From contig JAOALB010000177.1 in the NCBI GenBank assembly GCA_025331125.1, positions 35,367 to 99,366 on the forward strand: a stretch of DNA of 64,000 nucleotides, written 5' to 3'. The stretch comes from Mycogone perniciosa. Its lineage: Eukaryota; Ascomycota; Sordariomycetes; Hypocreales; Hypocreaceae. How positions within the stretch are numbered: the stretch's first letter is position 1; each line of letters starts with the position of its first letter. Shown here one piece after another: positions 21,891 to 32,137 of the stretch. The notes beneath the pieces were generated by a model. That model made no database searches, was not told the origin of the DNA, and saw only the letters and a list, made by a program, of their open reading frames with translations. Made by a program: the position numbers and the translations under genes.

Positions 21891-24568
21891 ATGTATTCTC
21901 TTTCTTTGCCCCTCATCTCCCGGAGACTTCCCTCGCTGAGAGTAGCCGCCTTCAAGCCTTCAATCTCTAGGAATCGACCTGTCCCCCATATCACAAGGCT
22001 CTTCACTTCGAGATTTTCCTCTTCGTCAGCCATCATGAAGCGCGAGGAGCTCACTCACTACCTGGCTGACCAGCCGCCTTCCGTGGTTCGCCTTGAGATT
22101 GAGAAGCACTTCGCGACTCTCAATGACCAGCAGAAGCGCTATGCTCACTTTATCAGCAAGTCAGTTCTTACCTTTCCTCCTTTCTGGATGTAAGTTGCGA
22201 TGCTATCGAGCATGTCCTAACCAATTCTCTTACAGGGCCGCCTTTGCCGGCACCAGAATTGTTCTGCGACAGCTCTCCCCCGAGTCTGAGCCCATCTATG
22301 ACTTGATCATTGTCCTTCACAAGTCTTCCGGCGGCGACTGGAACTCGCTCGCCAGCAAGGCTGGTGTCGAGGAGTCCGAGCTCACCCACTTCTTGGAGTA
22401 CGCTGCCATGTTCCTTGGAAACAATGGCAATTACAAGAGCTTCGGAGACTCCAAGTTCATCCCCCGATGCAGCGAGAAGACTGTTGCTGCCCTGGCCACT
22501 ACCTCCCCGGAAGCTACCAAGTTCTACGAGGCGACCAAGGGAGCCATCTTTAGTCACGATGACCCCGCCTCCATGCATCTGGGATTCCCTGACGCTGGCC
22601 ATATGACTACCTACTATCCCGACTCCAAGAACATCACCAAGGATGAGATTGAGGCCGTCTCTTCCTGGATGGAGAAGAAGGGACTGCTTCCCGAGAATAC
22701 GAGATTGCGCAAGAATACCGACGGAAACTTTGAAATTCTCATCGCTTCTGCCGCGACTAGTGTCCCAGCTGAGGGTGGTGACATTGGAAAGGAGACCAAG
22801 TTCTCCCTTGACGATGGCCTGTTGAAGGGCAAGACCATTACCCTTGTATACGGTGATTATACCGAGGAGATGAAGAGCATTACTGCCTATATCAAGCAGG
22901 CTGCTGTTAATGCAGAAAACGATAATCAGAAGAACATGCATCTGGCATATGCCAAATCATTCGAGGGTGGCTCTCTGGAGGCGTTCAAGGACAGCCAGCG
23001 TTTCTGGATCAAGGATAAGGGCCCCACGGTTGAGAGCAACATCGGTTTCATCGAAACGTATCGTGACCCGGCTGGTGTCCGTGGCGAATGGGAGGGTTTT
23101 GCTTCTAGTACGTCAATCTGCCCCGTTGTTTGCATGATCATGGTTTACTAACAACACGCAGTGGTTAACCGTGAGTTTTTATCACCCTTGGGTGTGCATT
23201 GATAAACGTTGTAGCTCACATTCTTGCTAGAGGAGCGAACTCGTGCTTTTGGTGAACTTGTCTCTGCCGCTCCGACACTGATTCCTCTATTGCCTTGGGG
23301 TAAGGAGTTCGAGAAGGACAAGTTCCTGTCTCCCGACTTTACGTCTCTGGAGGTCATGACATTCGCAGGTAATGAATACGAATTACCCATTTCACCACAG
23401 AAGCTCACAGTTGTTACAGGTTCCAGAATACCTGCCGGTATCAATATGTATGTTGAGAAGCGCTATGCTTGAGCTACGTTGAAGAAATTCCGCTCACTGC
23501 CACCACCTAGCCCCAATTATGATGATATCCGACAAACAGAGGGATTCAAGAACGTATCTCTAGGCAACGTTCTCAGCGCTAAGGCTCCGAATGAGAAGAT
23601 CCCCTTCATCCGTGACGAGGATCTGGCAGTGTACCAGGCCAACCGCGACGCCTCCTTCGAGGTCCAAGTCGGACTTCATGAGCTTACCGGTAGGCCACGC
23701 TTCGGAACTTTCTGTAGGATCTTGAGCTAACTCTCCAAGGCCACGGATGCGGTAAACTTCTACAGGAAACTTCCTCCGGAGTTTACAACTTTGACAAGGA
23801 GAACCCTCCTGTTAGCCCAGTTACCCAGAAGCCTATCACAACCTGGTACAAGCCAGGTCAGACGTGGGGCTCTGTTTTCGGCAGCATCGCCGCCTCATAT
23901 GAGGAGTGCCGTGCTGAATTGGTTGCTATGTACCTGAGCTGCGAGTTCCCCGTCTTGAAGATCTTCGGATTTGGAGATGGTTCTTTGGACATGGATGGTG
24001 AGGCAGGTGATGTTCTCTATGCCTCTTACCTGTCTATGGCCCGAGCTGGCCTTGCCTCCCTCGAAATGTGGGATCCCAAGAGCCAGAAGTGGGGACAGGC
24101 ACATAGCCAAGCTCGCTTCTCGATTCTCAAGTGCTTCCTTGAGGCGGGAGATGACTTCTGCAAGCTGGACTACACCAAAGATGACCTCTCTGATTTGACT
24201 ATCAAGCTGGATCGATCTAAGATTCTCACGGCTGGCCGTGATGGTAAGTGTTCTGAAACCTGTCACATGTGCGACGCATATGCTAACAGGACTCCTTAGC
24301 TGTTGCCAAGTACCTGCAGAAACTACATGTTTACAAGTCCACTGCCGACGTTGAGACCGGCACCAAGTTCTATACTGAGATGACCACGGTTGGACTGGAC
24401 TTCTGGGGCACCAAGGTCCGCGACGTCGTCCTGGCCAATAAGCAGCCCCGCAAGGTCTTCATCCAGTCCAACACCACTCTGGACGAGGCTACGGGCAGTG
24501 TGACGCTCAAGCATTACGATGCCACGCTGACGGGCATGATTCAGAGCTGGGTGGACAGAAACCTGTGA
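21891..24568 (+). CDS. dpp3: Dipeptidyl peptidase III (8 exons, possible mitochondrial and cytosolic starts)
   Basis: Zinc metallopeptidase (M49) removing dipeptides from peptide N-termini. Exons: 21891-22159, 22236-23107, 23162-23170 (9 nt), 23231-23368, 23420-23447, 23511-23689, 23740-24243, 24300-24568. From ATG 22035 (MKREELTH) the product is 707 residues, near yeast DPP III; from the in-frame ATG 21891 it gains 48 residues. That extension is rich in Arg and Ser with no acidic residue, like a mitochondrial presequence. Zinc ligands are HELTGH (447-452, split by intron 6) and EECRAE (505-510). The 9-nt exon supplies the bases for MVN in SMVNQERTRAF; skipping it keeps the frame but drops three residues. 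The downstream neighbour is convergent L6. Confidence 0.9.
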
Positions 24569-25087
24569 GGAATTTAGTCATTGGATAAAAGTTTGGTGAT
24601 TGTGTAAATACCCATTATTACGTCACCTGCGGCAGCCACAAGCACCGAATACAAATACTACTACTACTACTACTTCGTACGGGTACTACGCCCTGCATAG
24701 TCTCAACAGTCGATTTGATTCTCAAAGACAACTCATAGCTCCTGAGAGACGACAAACGACTGACTGGTGCGTGAAAGCAAAGTTGGTAGTATTAGTTACA
24801 TATCTAGGTAGTATGTACTCTCGTCCCCGGGCAAGGATGCTTGGATGCGCGATTCAAGTGTATCGTCACGGTCATACACCAGAAATCTGGTGAAAATCAT
24901 TTATGCTCGTTTGTTTTTTTGACTGTAAAACCTGATTACAGACGCCAAGATGTGACCGATGCCGTCGACTTCCAAATGCAATTGGCCAAACCAGCCCAAT
25001 TCGGAGACCCTTTCCGTTCTACAACCCGCATCTTGACCAACACCCCAGTGAACTCCACCCACGCTCCGGCGCAAGATCTTGTCGAGT
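24569..25087. other. Intergenic between convergent dpp3 and L6
   Basis: About 520 bp, containing a (TAC)n run merging into a TACTTCGTACGGGTAC element at 24655-24690. Otherwise it should be 3' UTR sequence of both genes. No other feature is seen. Confidence 0.5.
24655..24690. repeat. (TAC)n microsatellite with TACTTCGTACGGGTAC
   Basis: Eight or so TAC units run directly into a TTCGTAC-type element, suggesting the dispersed family and simple repeats share an origin. It lies in a 3' flank. Confidence 0.55.
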
Positions 25088-26076
25088 CTACCACGCCATC
25101 TCGTGGGGCTTGTCACCCTTCCGCAAGCTGAAGGTGCTTGCGAGGTAGTTGGCCAGCAGATCCACCTTCTTGATGTTGGCGATCAGAGCCTTGTCGATGG
25201 CCTTCTGGTCGGCGACACGGCTGCTGTTGATCTCCTTCTTCTGTAGAACCACCCATGTCAGTAAAACGCCGTCGCATGGCTTGGGCGTAGCCCGGAATCG
25301 CGATATTGTCGAAACATACCTGAGCCTTCTCTCCCTGCTTGAAGAAAGCCTCCTGGCTGGCCTTCTCCTTGGCCTTGTCGGCGGTGAAGTACTTGGGCTG
25401 GGAGACCTCCTCGATCTTGGCCTCATCCAGGCCCGAGATGTCGACGGTGTAGGAGGTGGCAATGACGTATCGCGAGTTGACTCTTCGCAGGGGGACGCCG
25501 TTGATCTTGAAGGGGCCGGTGACGAGGAGGACACCCTGGTCGAGAGTCTTGAGGAGGACGACACGCTTGCCACGGAAGCGACCGGCGAGGAGGATCAGAA
25601 CGGTACCGGGCTGCAGAGACTTTCGGGGAGTCCAAGTTCGGATGGCCTTGCGGACCTGGAGTTTCAAAATGTGTTAGTGCGACTATATTCACAGAGGATG
25701 TCGTCAAATCGCCCAAAAAAAAGACTGTCTGGCCGAGTGCATCGCAGATTTGGGCGTATGTAGGGCTGTCGCGGTGATATATCTGGTCGATGTAGATTTT
25801 GATATCCGCCGCCAAACCAGCAAACTCCCTGGTGACCAGCCTTCCCCCCTATTGCCGACTCGCTTTTCCCAGCTCAATTCGAATCGCCCAAGGTGCGAAT
25901 GCAGACATTTGTCTCAAGGCCTCTTTTCCCTCCCTTTCCCTTCCCTGATGCGACGCATAACCAAAACTCACCTTCTTGAGCTCGCTCTCATCATCAGCGC
26001 TGTACCACTTCTTCGCCTTATCCGCGGAGGCGGGGACCTCCCGGGTCGACTTCCCGAACTGCTGGACCGAGGACAT
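25088..26076 (-). CDS. rpl6: 60S ribosomal protein L6 (eL6), 3 exons
   Basis: Large-subunit ribosomal protein. Minus-strand exons are 26076-25972, 25655-25320 and 25240-25088, all phase 0, giving 197 residues. The core VRKAIRTWTPRKSLQPGTVLILLAGRFRGKRVV is the eL6 KOW-like signature, followed by GPFKINGVPLRRVNSRYVIATS. The C-terminal exon encodes ADQKAIDKALIANIKKVDLLANYLASTFSL. The first intron is 316 bp, unusually long for this window, with a CACTAACAC branch site; the second is 79 bp. I looked for a snoRNA in the long intron and saw no clear C/D boxes. Start codons of L6 and hsp78 are head to head, 471 bp apart. Confidence 0.94.
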
Positions 26077-26335
26077 GTTGACTCTCTCGGGGTGTGTCTG
26101 GTATGGGGGTGGTGGAGAGGATGAGGAAGAGACACGTTCGTGATGTTCGCCCGTAAATGTTGGATTTCTTTGTGAGCGCCGCTAGCGAGTTTGTGGGAAG
26201 CAAAATGTGAACCCTCTGGCACTAGCCGTTTACGGAATCGGTACGTACCTGGATTTGCCGCCCAGCAGGTGGAACATGGGGCTCAGTGCACGTGCTGATA
26301 AGATAAGAACTTCTGACTTTGGGCCGATGGCGGCC

Positions 26336-26353
26336 GAAAGTGCTCGAAAGTGC
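26336..26353. promoter_or_regulatory. Heat-shock-element-like array upstream of hsp78
   Basis: A 10-bp direct repeat CGAAAGTGCT occupies 26335-26354. Read in 5-bp steps it is nGAAnnTGCnnGAAnnTGCn: two perfect GAA units in correct phase alternating with TGC in place of TTC. It lies about 200 bp upstream of the hsp78 ATG. This fits a weak four-unit heat-shock element; Hsf1 binding is not shown. Confidence 0.4.
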
Positions 26354-26547
26354 TCTCGCGATCGTGACGTTACGGGAAGGAGAGAAGAAGAGACGGAGAG
26401 GGTCTATCCAGCATTGGCTGGGCGGACGGTTTCACTATAGAAGAGAAACGCCACCAATATCCCACTGCTATAGAAACAATTCAATTTCCTTCTCGTCACA
26501 TCCATCATTCTTATGGTTGCGCTTCATTAACACCTATATTCTCCGAA

Positions 26548-28920
26548 ATGCAAGCCAGACGACAATTGATATCATCGGCCCAGCGCATTGCTGGAGCCAC
26601 CGGCAGAACTGCACGACCAGCGATTGCGCGAGCGACGATCGGGCCGTTGGTTCACGGAACATCGTTACTTCGCCTCCTTCCCAGTCTATCAGCACGAACG
26701 TATGCGAATGGACGTCCACATCCCCCGGGAGGGACCCATCGAATGAACATGGGAGGCGAGGAGGAGAAGCCTGCGTTGGAACAGTTTGGCATTGACCTGA
26801 CGGCGCGCGCACGAGATGGCAAGCTGGACCCGGTCATCGGACGAGATGCAGAGATCCAACGTACCATTCAGATCCTGTCACGGCGAACGAAGAACAACCC
26901 AGTGCTCATCGGAAATGCCGGAACGGGCAAGACCGCAATTCTTGAAGGATTGGCGTTGCGCATCGTGCGCGGCGATGTGCCTGAGAGTGTCAAGAACAAG
27001 AGGGTGATTACGTTGGATCTTGGGTCTCTCATCGCTGGGGCCAAGTTCAGGGGCGACTTTGAAGAGCGTTTGAAAAAAGTGCTGGATGAGGTGCAAAAGG
27101 CAGAGGGCCAAATCATCTTGTTCATTGACGAGCTTCATACTCTCCTTGGTCTTGGGAAAGCCGAAGGTTCCATCGATGCCTCGAATCTGCTGAAACCCGC
27201 ACTAGCTCGTGGTGAGCTACAATGCTGCGGAGCTACAACATTGAACGAGTATCGGCAAATTGAAAAGGATGTAGCCCTTGCCAGACGCTTCCAGCCTATT
27301 ATTGTCAGTGAGCCCACGGTGGAGGATACAATCAGCATTCTGCGGGGCATCAAGGACAAGTATGAAGTGCACCATGGCGTCCGAATTACTGACGGCGCCT
27401 TGGTGGCTGCTGCAACCTTATCCAATCGATACATCACCGATCGTTTCCTTCCAGACAAGGCAATTGATCTGATGGATGAAGCTGCCAGTCATCTGAAGCT
27501 TCAGCACGAATCAAAACCCGAAGATATCATGCGCCTCGACCACAAAATCATGACAATCCAGATTGAGCTGGAGAGTTTACGCAAAGAAACCGACATTGCT
27601 AGCAAGGAGCGCAGGGGAAAGCTTGAGGGGGATTTGAAGAGGTATTACGATGATATTTCAGAACTCAATGCCCGATGGGATAAAGAAAAGGCTGAGATCG
27701 AGTCCGTCAAGAAGGTGCAGACTGATCTTGACAAGGCCAAGTTTGAACTAGAGCAGGCTCAGAGAGATGGAAACTTTGCTCGAGCCTCAGAACTGCGGTT
27801 TGGAGTGATCCCTACTCTCGAGCAAAAGTTGCCATCTGATGGAGAGGGTCAGCAGGACAAGAGCGAAGGGGCCCTCATCCACGATTCGGTGACGGCGGAT
27901 GACATTGGCAATGTCGTTTCACGAATCACCGGCATCCCGGTCTCGAAACTTACATCGGGTCACATCGAAAAACTAGTTCACATGGAGGACTCGCTCCGAG
28001 AGTCTGTCAAGGGACAAGATGAGGCCATCAAGGCTGTATCCAACGCTGTGCGCCTCCAACGAGCCGGTCTGAGTGGCGATAACCGTCCCTTGGCATCTTT
28101 CTTCTTCCTGGGACCTACTGGTGTCGGCAAGACAGAGCTGTGCAAGAAACTCGCAAACTTCCTCTTCTCAACAGAGTCTGCAGTCGTTCGGTTTGACATG
28201 TCGGAATTCCAGGAGAAACACACCATTTCTCGTCTCATCGGCGCTCCGTCTGGATATGTTGGATATGAAGATGCAGGACAGCTCACAGAAGCCGTCCGCC
28301 GGAAACCATATGCCGTCCTTCTCTTTGACGAATTTGAAAAGGCACATCGCGATATCTCCGCCCTGCTCCTCCAGGTCCTCGATGAGGGTTATCTGACCGA
28401 TGCCCAGGGGCACAAGGTTGATTTCAAGAACACCATCATTGTCTTGACATCAAATCTCGGAGCAGATATTCTTGTCGGCCAAAACCACTTACACCCATAT
28501 AAGGAGAATGCGGAGGGTGATATCGACCCATCAGTACGCAAGGCGGTGATGGACGTGGTGGCTTCTGCCTACCCGCCAGAGTTCCTCAACCGCATCGACT
28601 CCTTCATCATCTTCAAGCGTCTAGCCATGACTGCCATCCGTAACATCGTGGACATTCGTCTTAAGGAGCTACAGCAGCGCCTCGATGACAGGCGTATCAT
28701 TCTTTCGATATCGGACACCGTCAAGGACTGGCTGGCAGAGCGAGGTTACGACCCCAAGTTTGGAGCGCGCCCCTTGAACAGACTGATTACAAATGAGATT
28801 GGCAATGGTCTTGCAGACAAGATTATCAAGGGCGAACTTAAGATGGGCCAGACAGCTGAGGTCAAGGTAAGAGAGGACAATGAGGGTCTGGAAGTAGTGA
28901 AAGTATCTGAAACGGTCTAA
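26548..28920 (+). CDS. hsp78: Mitochondrial disaggregase Hsp78 (ClpB family)
   Basis: AAA+ chaperone of the mitochondrial matrix that, with mtHsp70, resolves aggregated proteins. One exon, 790 residues. Residues 1-65 are Arg-rich with almost no acids (presequence). As in yeast Hsp78, the ClpB N-terminal domain is missing: the first AAA module begins near residue 78. Walker A1 is GNAGTGKT (122-129), followed by a FIDELHTLLG Walker B. A coiled-coil middle domain spans about 335-430, somewhat shorter than in Hsp104/ClpB. Walker A2 is GPTGVGKT (522-529), and the C-terminal module has LLFDEFEKAH and LNRIDSFIIF. It is divergent from L6, with the heat-shock-element-like array between them. Confidence 0.95.
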   Translation: MQARRQLISSAQRIAGATGRTARPAIARATIGPLVHGTSLLRLLPSLSARTYANGRPHPPGGTHRMNMGGEEEKPALEQFGIDLTARARDGKLDPVIGRDAEIQRTIQILSRRTKNNPVLIGNAGTGKTAILEGLALRIVRGDVPESVKNKRVITLDLGSLIAGAKFRGDFEERLKKVLDEVQKAEGQIILFIDELHTLLGLGKAEGSIDASNLLKPALARGELQCCGATTLNEYRQIEKDVALARRFQPIIVSEPTVEDTISILRGIKDKYEVHHGVRITDGALVAAATLSNRYITDRFLPDKAIDLMDEAASHLKLQHESKPEDIMRLDHKIMTIQIELESLRKETDIASKERRGKLEGDLKRYYDDISELNARWDKEKAEIESVKKVQTDLDKAKFELEQAQRDGNFARASELRFGVIPTLEQKLPSDGEGQQDKSEGALIHDSVTADDIGNVVSRITGIPVSKLTSGHIEKLVHMEDSLRESVKGQDEAIKAVSNAVRLQRAGLSGDNRPLASFFFLGPTGVGKTELCKKLANFLFSTESAVVRFDMSEFQEKHTISRLIGAPSGYVGYEDAGQLTEAVRRKPYAVLLFDEFEKAHRDISALLLQVLDEGYLTDAQGHKVDFKNTIIVLTSNLGADILVGQNHLHPYKENAEGDIDPSVRKAVMDVVASAYPPEFLNRIDSFIIFKRLAMTAIRNIVDIRLKELQQRLDDRRIILSISDTVKDWLAERGYDPKFGARPLNRLITNEIGNGLADKIIKGELKMGQTAEVKVREDNEGLEVVKVSETV

Positions 28921-29255
28921 TGTGTGTTATGATTTCGGTTGGAAGTTGTGAGATTTCCAACATGTTGCTTAATGTGGCCATGAGCTGTATGATAGTGTAA
29001 AAAACTCCCCTCAGTAGAATTAGTTGATACCCCCCACTTTGGATACATGGAATAGATTCCAGGATAATACTGCTACGATGCAGTAGCAACAAGTCTTCAA
29101 ATTTGTTCATGATGCTACACAACGCTACTTGCTATTCACTTCATATTGAATTTACACTAGTTTCTGTCCAACACCTATAGTGGTCAATGTTTCATATACT
29201 CCATTTCGGAATCTTCGCACCAATCAGCCATGGGAAGTGGATCACTACTTCAACC
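28921..29255. other. 3' flank of hsp78
   Basis: 335 bp of AT-rich sequence between the hsp78 stop and the tRNA gene. It should be 3' UTR and flank; nothing else is seen. Confidence 0.5.
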
Positions 29256-29327
29256 GGTTCCATGGTCTAACGGTTATGACTGCGGATTCTGATTCCGCCA
29301 GCGAGGGTTCGACTCCCCCTGGAACCT
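29256..29327 (+). tRNA. tRNA-Gln (anticodon CTG)
   Basis: 72-nt cloverleaf without an intron. Acceptor stem GGTTCCA (29256-29262) pairs perfectly with TGGAACC (29320-29326), discriminator T. The anticodon arm is GCGGA-TTCTGAT-TCCGC, placing CTG at positions 34-36, which reads CAG (Gln). The D arm contains TAACGGTTA and the T loop TTCGACT. The T stem GAGGG/CCCCC has one A-C mismatch at pair 50-64; the rest pairs. No CCA is encoded, as normal for nuclear tRNAs. The downstream run TTTACTTTTGCC gives only weak T tracts for Pol III termination. Confidence 0.9.
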
Positions 29328-30244
29328 TTACTTTTGCCATTTCAGCCCAAAACATATTCTTTTTGTCCCCTCTAAGCCTGATATGAATTTTTGATTAATT
29401 AAGTACGAGTACGAAGTAGTACGGGATAGTCTCTCCAAGTCTGGAGGGCACGTGCTCAGTTGCCTCGGCTCAGCTTGGACACAGATATCTTCAGCAGAAT
29501 GGCAACAATTCAACTACTACAACATATCGTCGTCTAGCACAAAAAAGTCGATAAAGAATTAAGGCATAGGAAACACACAAATCCTATTCCCCCACCCATC
29601 CGTTCAATCCGCTACGATCATTCCTAGCCGGCAAAGGCTGCGACGAACAACCCAACTCCGCCAATCTAGCGCAATGATTGAGATGACATGAGAGGAGACC
29701 AACAAATAATGATAAGAAAAATGAGAGGACACAAAAACATCATGAGGCATGAAGCATGAGCCGAGTCACCATTGCAAGAAATCGTAACCCCCGAATCCCT
29801 GCTGTTATCTCCCTCTTTTGCTGTTGCCAATCTTGCTCTTTTATCTCGGGTGATTCAACCGAGAGTCGATGCCCAATGTAGTGAATAAGCCCTTCCCTCC
29901 GTGTACGCAAACTCGCCGGGATTCCGAAAACGCCTCGAAGTCTCGCCCATATTCTTTTCTCTCTTCCGAGCACACAATGTCCTCCGAGTCCAAGCCAATG
30001 AACTAGCAAGGCAGATATTGGCGAACTCACAACAGGCAGCAACATTATGCGAGAGCAAAGACTGAAGTTCAAATCGAAAGTGAGAGAGTTGCGACACGGT
30101 TTATGGACTGATTAATTTCGATTGGTATGATCGATAACTTTGCAAATTACAACCGAAACCTCGAGTTTGGCAAGACCGTTGCGAGAATATGTGGCAGGGG
30201 AGGAGGCAGAATACGGGGCTCATCAGAGGTTCCTCATTGATCTT
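29328..30244. other. Intergenic between tRNA-Gln and the arf1 3' end
   Basis: About 900 bp. A GTACGAGTACGAAGTAGTAC element lies at 29403-29422, then AT-rich DNA. ORFs of 61-110 codons on the minus strand have no family resemblance. The stretch next to 30245 would be the arf1 3' UTR. Confidence 0.45.
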
Positions 30245-31007
30245 TTACTGATGACCAGCCTTCCGAAGGGTGGTGGCGAGCCACTCGAGACCCTCATAAA
30301 GACCATCTCCGGACGTGGCGCAAGTGGACTGGATATACTGTAGAAAATGTGTCAGTAGGCCCGCTGAAATGCTCGGTGGATTTGACTTGATGACATACCC
30401 AAGCGCGTTGTCTCAGGCTGTGAAGGCCGAGCTTATCAGTAATTTCGGCAGCGTTCATAGCGTTCTATATGAAAAGCGCAAAGTCAGTCATTCAGTTCTA
30501 GGAAGCAAAGCGCGGGAGAGACGCTTGTGTTAATTGAGGGCTGTGACATACAGGCAGATCCTGCTTGTTGGCGAAGACCAGCAGGATGGCATCTCGCAGC
30601 TCGTCCTCGTTCAGCATTCGCTGCAGTTCCTCTCGGGCCTCAACAATACGGTCGCGATCGTTGCTGTCGACGACGAAGATGATGCCCTGGGTGTTCTGGA
30701 AGTAGTGCCTCCACAGAGGACGGATCTTGTCCTGACCACCGACGTCCCACACGGTGAACTGGATGTTCTTGTACTCGACGGTCTCAACGTTGAAGCCTGT
30801 TCCGGAGAGCCGTTAGGGGGAAACATCGAAAGCACGAAAAAAGGGGGGCAGAGTCATACCGATGGTGGGGATGGTGGTGACGATTTCACCCAACTTCAAC
30901 TTGTACAGAATGGTGGTTTTACCGGCGGCATCGAGACCAACCATCAGAATTCGCATCTCCTTCTTCCCCCACAAATTGTTGAACAGCTTAGAAAAGTTGA
31001 GACCCAT
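30245..31007 (-). CDS. arf1: ADP-ribosylation factor 1 (Arf1 GTPase), 4 exons
   Basis: Small GTPase that recruits COPI coat and other effectors to Golgi membranes. Minus-strand exons: 31007-30860, 30796-30552, 30464-30399, 30337-30245; total 183 residues, the Arf1 length. Gly2 in MGLNFSKLF is the myristoylation site. The P-loop is GLDAAGKT (24-31); switch regions are PTIGFNVETVEYKN and WDVGGQDKIRPLWRHYF; NKQD is at 126-129, and SAKxx-like CATSGDG follows in the last exon. Interswitch and C-terminal sequences favour Arf1/2 over Arf6 or Arl. The upstream neighbour, 1.1 kb away and divergent, is emp24, a p24 protein that works with Arf1 and COPI. Confidence 0.95.
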
Positions 31008-32137
31008 GATTGCGACTGGGAGGCTGGGAGGCCTAAAAAACGTCGGGTATGATGTGTTGAGGTCGACGGGAGAAAATATATGTGTCCTATTTGATTGCAC
31101 GCGTAAGTAAGCAAGGCCGACGTGGGGGAGTTTTTTTTTTTCCTCGTCAGATCGAGCGATGGCGGCGTGAGTGAAGAATGACAGATGAGGGATGCAATTG
31201 CGGCGCTGCCAACACTGGTCCTTGGGATGGACTTTATCTGAGGGATGGATGCGCCAGCAAAGGACACATGTCGATGGGCTAGGAAGACGCAGGCTGCCGC
31301 ATTTCTGCACCCGGGGGGGTTGGTGGATTCGCTGAGCTGTCTTCTCCGGCACGAGGCAACGGGGGGCGAAAGAGGCGCGGCGCGGACAGCAGACTAGGGG
31401 CAGAGATGGGCAGAGGCTTGGATGAGGCAGAGGAGTTCTCGAGGATATGCAAACTTACCCTTCGCGTTGGTACGGAGGACGACAACAAAGGGCGATTCTC
31501 GTGGGATTTGGGAGTTGGACGTGTCGGTGTAGATGTTGAAAGATCGGAGAGGCAAAGAGAAGGGGATGTCTGTAAGGTTGTGGATTTTGGGCCCTGGGCT
31601 GCTAAAGTTAGGGGGGCGGCGCCAGCCTGGGGCTCTGGCTGGCCAGGGAAAATGTTTATTAGTCGCTGGGGTGGCGCATATGTACAGCAGTAGCAGCAGC
31701 AGCAGTAGCAGTAGCAGCAGCACTGCGACTCGTAAGTGGTGTCTGTACAGAGTACAAAGTAGATACAGCTAGCACGCAACAGGCCAGGTCGGAGACTACC
31801 ACGGGTGACGTGCCTCGCACCTTATCAACGTCAAAGGGTACATCCGCGCTACCTCCCACAGCCATGCGACTCCACACAGGTCCACCAGTGATGGCTGCTG
31901 AGTCAAAGTCTCCTAGCAGTATCCCGATTCTCGCCTGCCCCTAATGCATTTTCGGTAAAACTCCGGCTCAACCTGGCCGGTACCGAGCCCGCTGATCCCC
32001 CTGAAAGCCCGCGAGACACAGTGGACGCCAATGGCGGCGTTGGACAAGGTGGTCAATTCGCGATTCCAGTCTGGGAGCCTCTTCTACACACTCGTAAACG
32101 TGCCATCAACAGCAACGCCTCCACGCACTCCCTCGCA
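31008..32137. other. Divergent arf1/emp24 promoter region
   Basis: 1.13 kb between two start codons. The arf1 side has a T9-10 tract at about 31132-31141. A CAG/TAG triplet run is at 31686-31722. The low-complexity ORFs across this run (up to 166 codons) are Ser/Cys repeats from the microsatellite, not genes. It may contain long 5' leaders for both genes. Confidence 0.5.
31686..31722. repeat. CAG/TAG trinucleotide microsatellite
   Basis: About a dozen CAG units with interspersed TAG in the arf1/emp24 divergent promoter. Seen directly. Confidence 0.75.

Noticed and set aside
25656..25971. Possible snoRNA in the long first intron of L6
   Set aside because: No RTGATGA box C with a matching CTGA box D, and no H/ACA layout, could be found by eye.
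29792..29808. CGAATCCCTGCTGTTAT, reminiscent of the 3' end of fungal 5S rRNA
   Set aside because: Only about 15 nt agree with my recollection of that end; no internal 5S promoter sequence or 5' end is present upstream.
31279..31779. 166-codon minus-strand ORF with Cys/Tyr runs
   Set aside because: Its composition comes from the CAG/TAG microsatellite.
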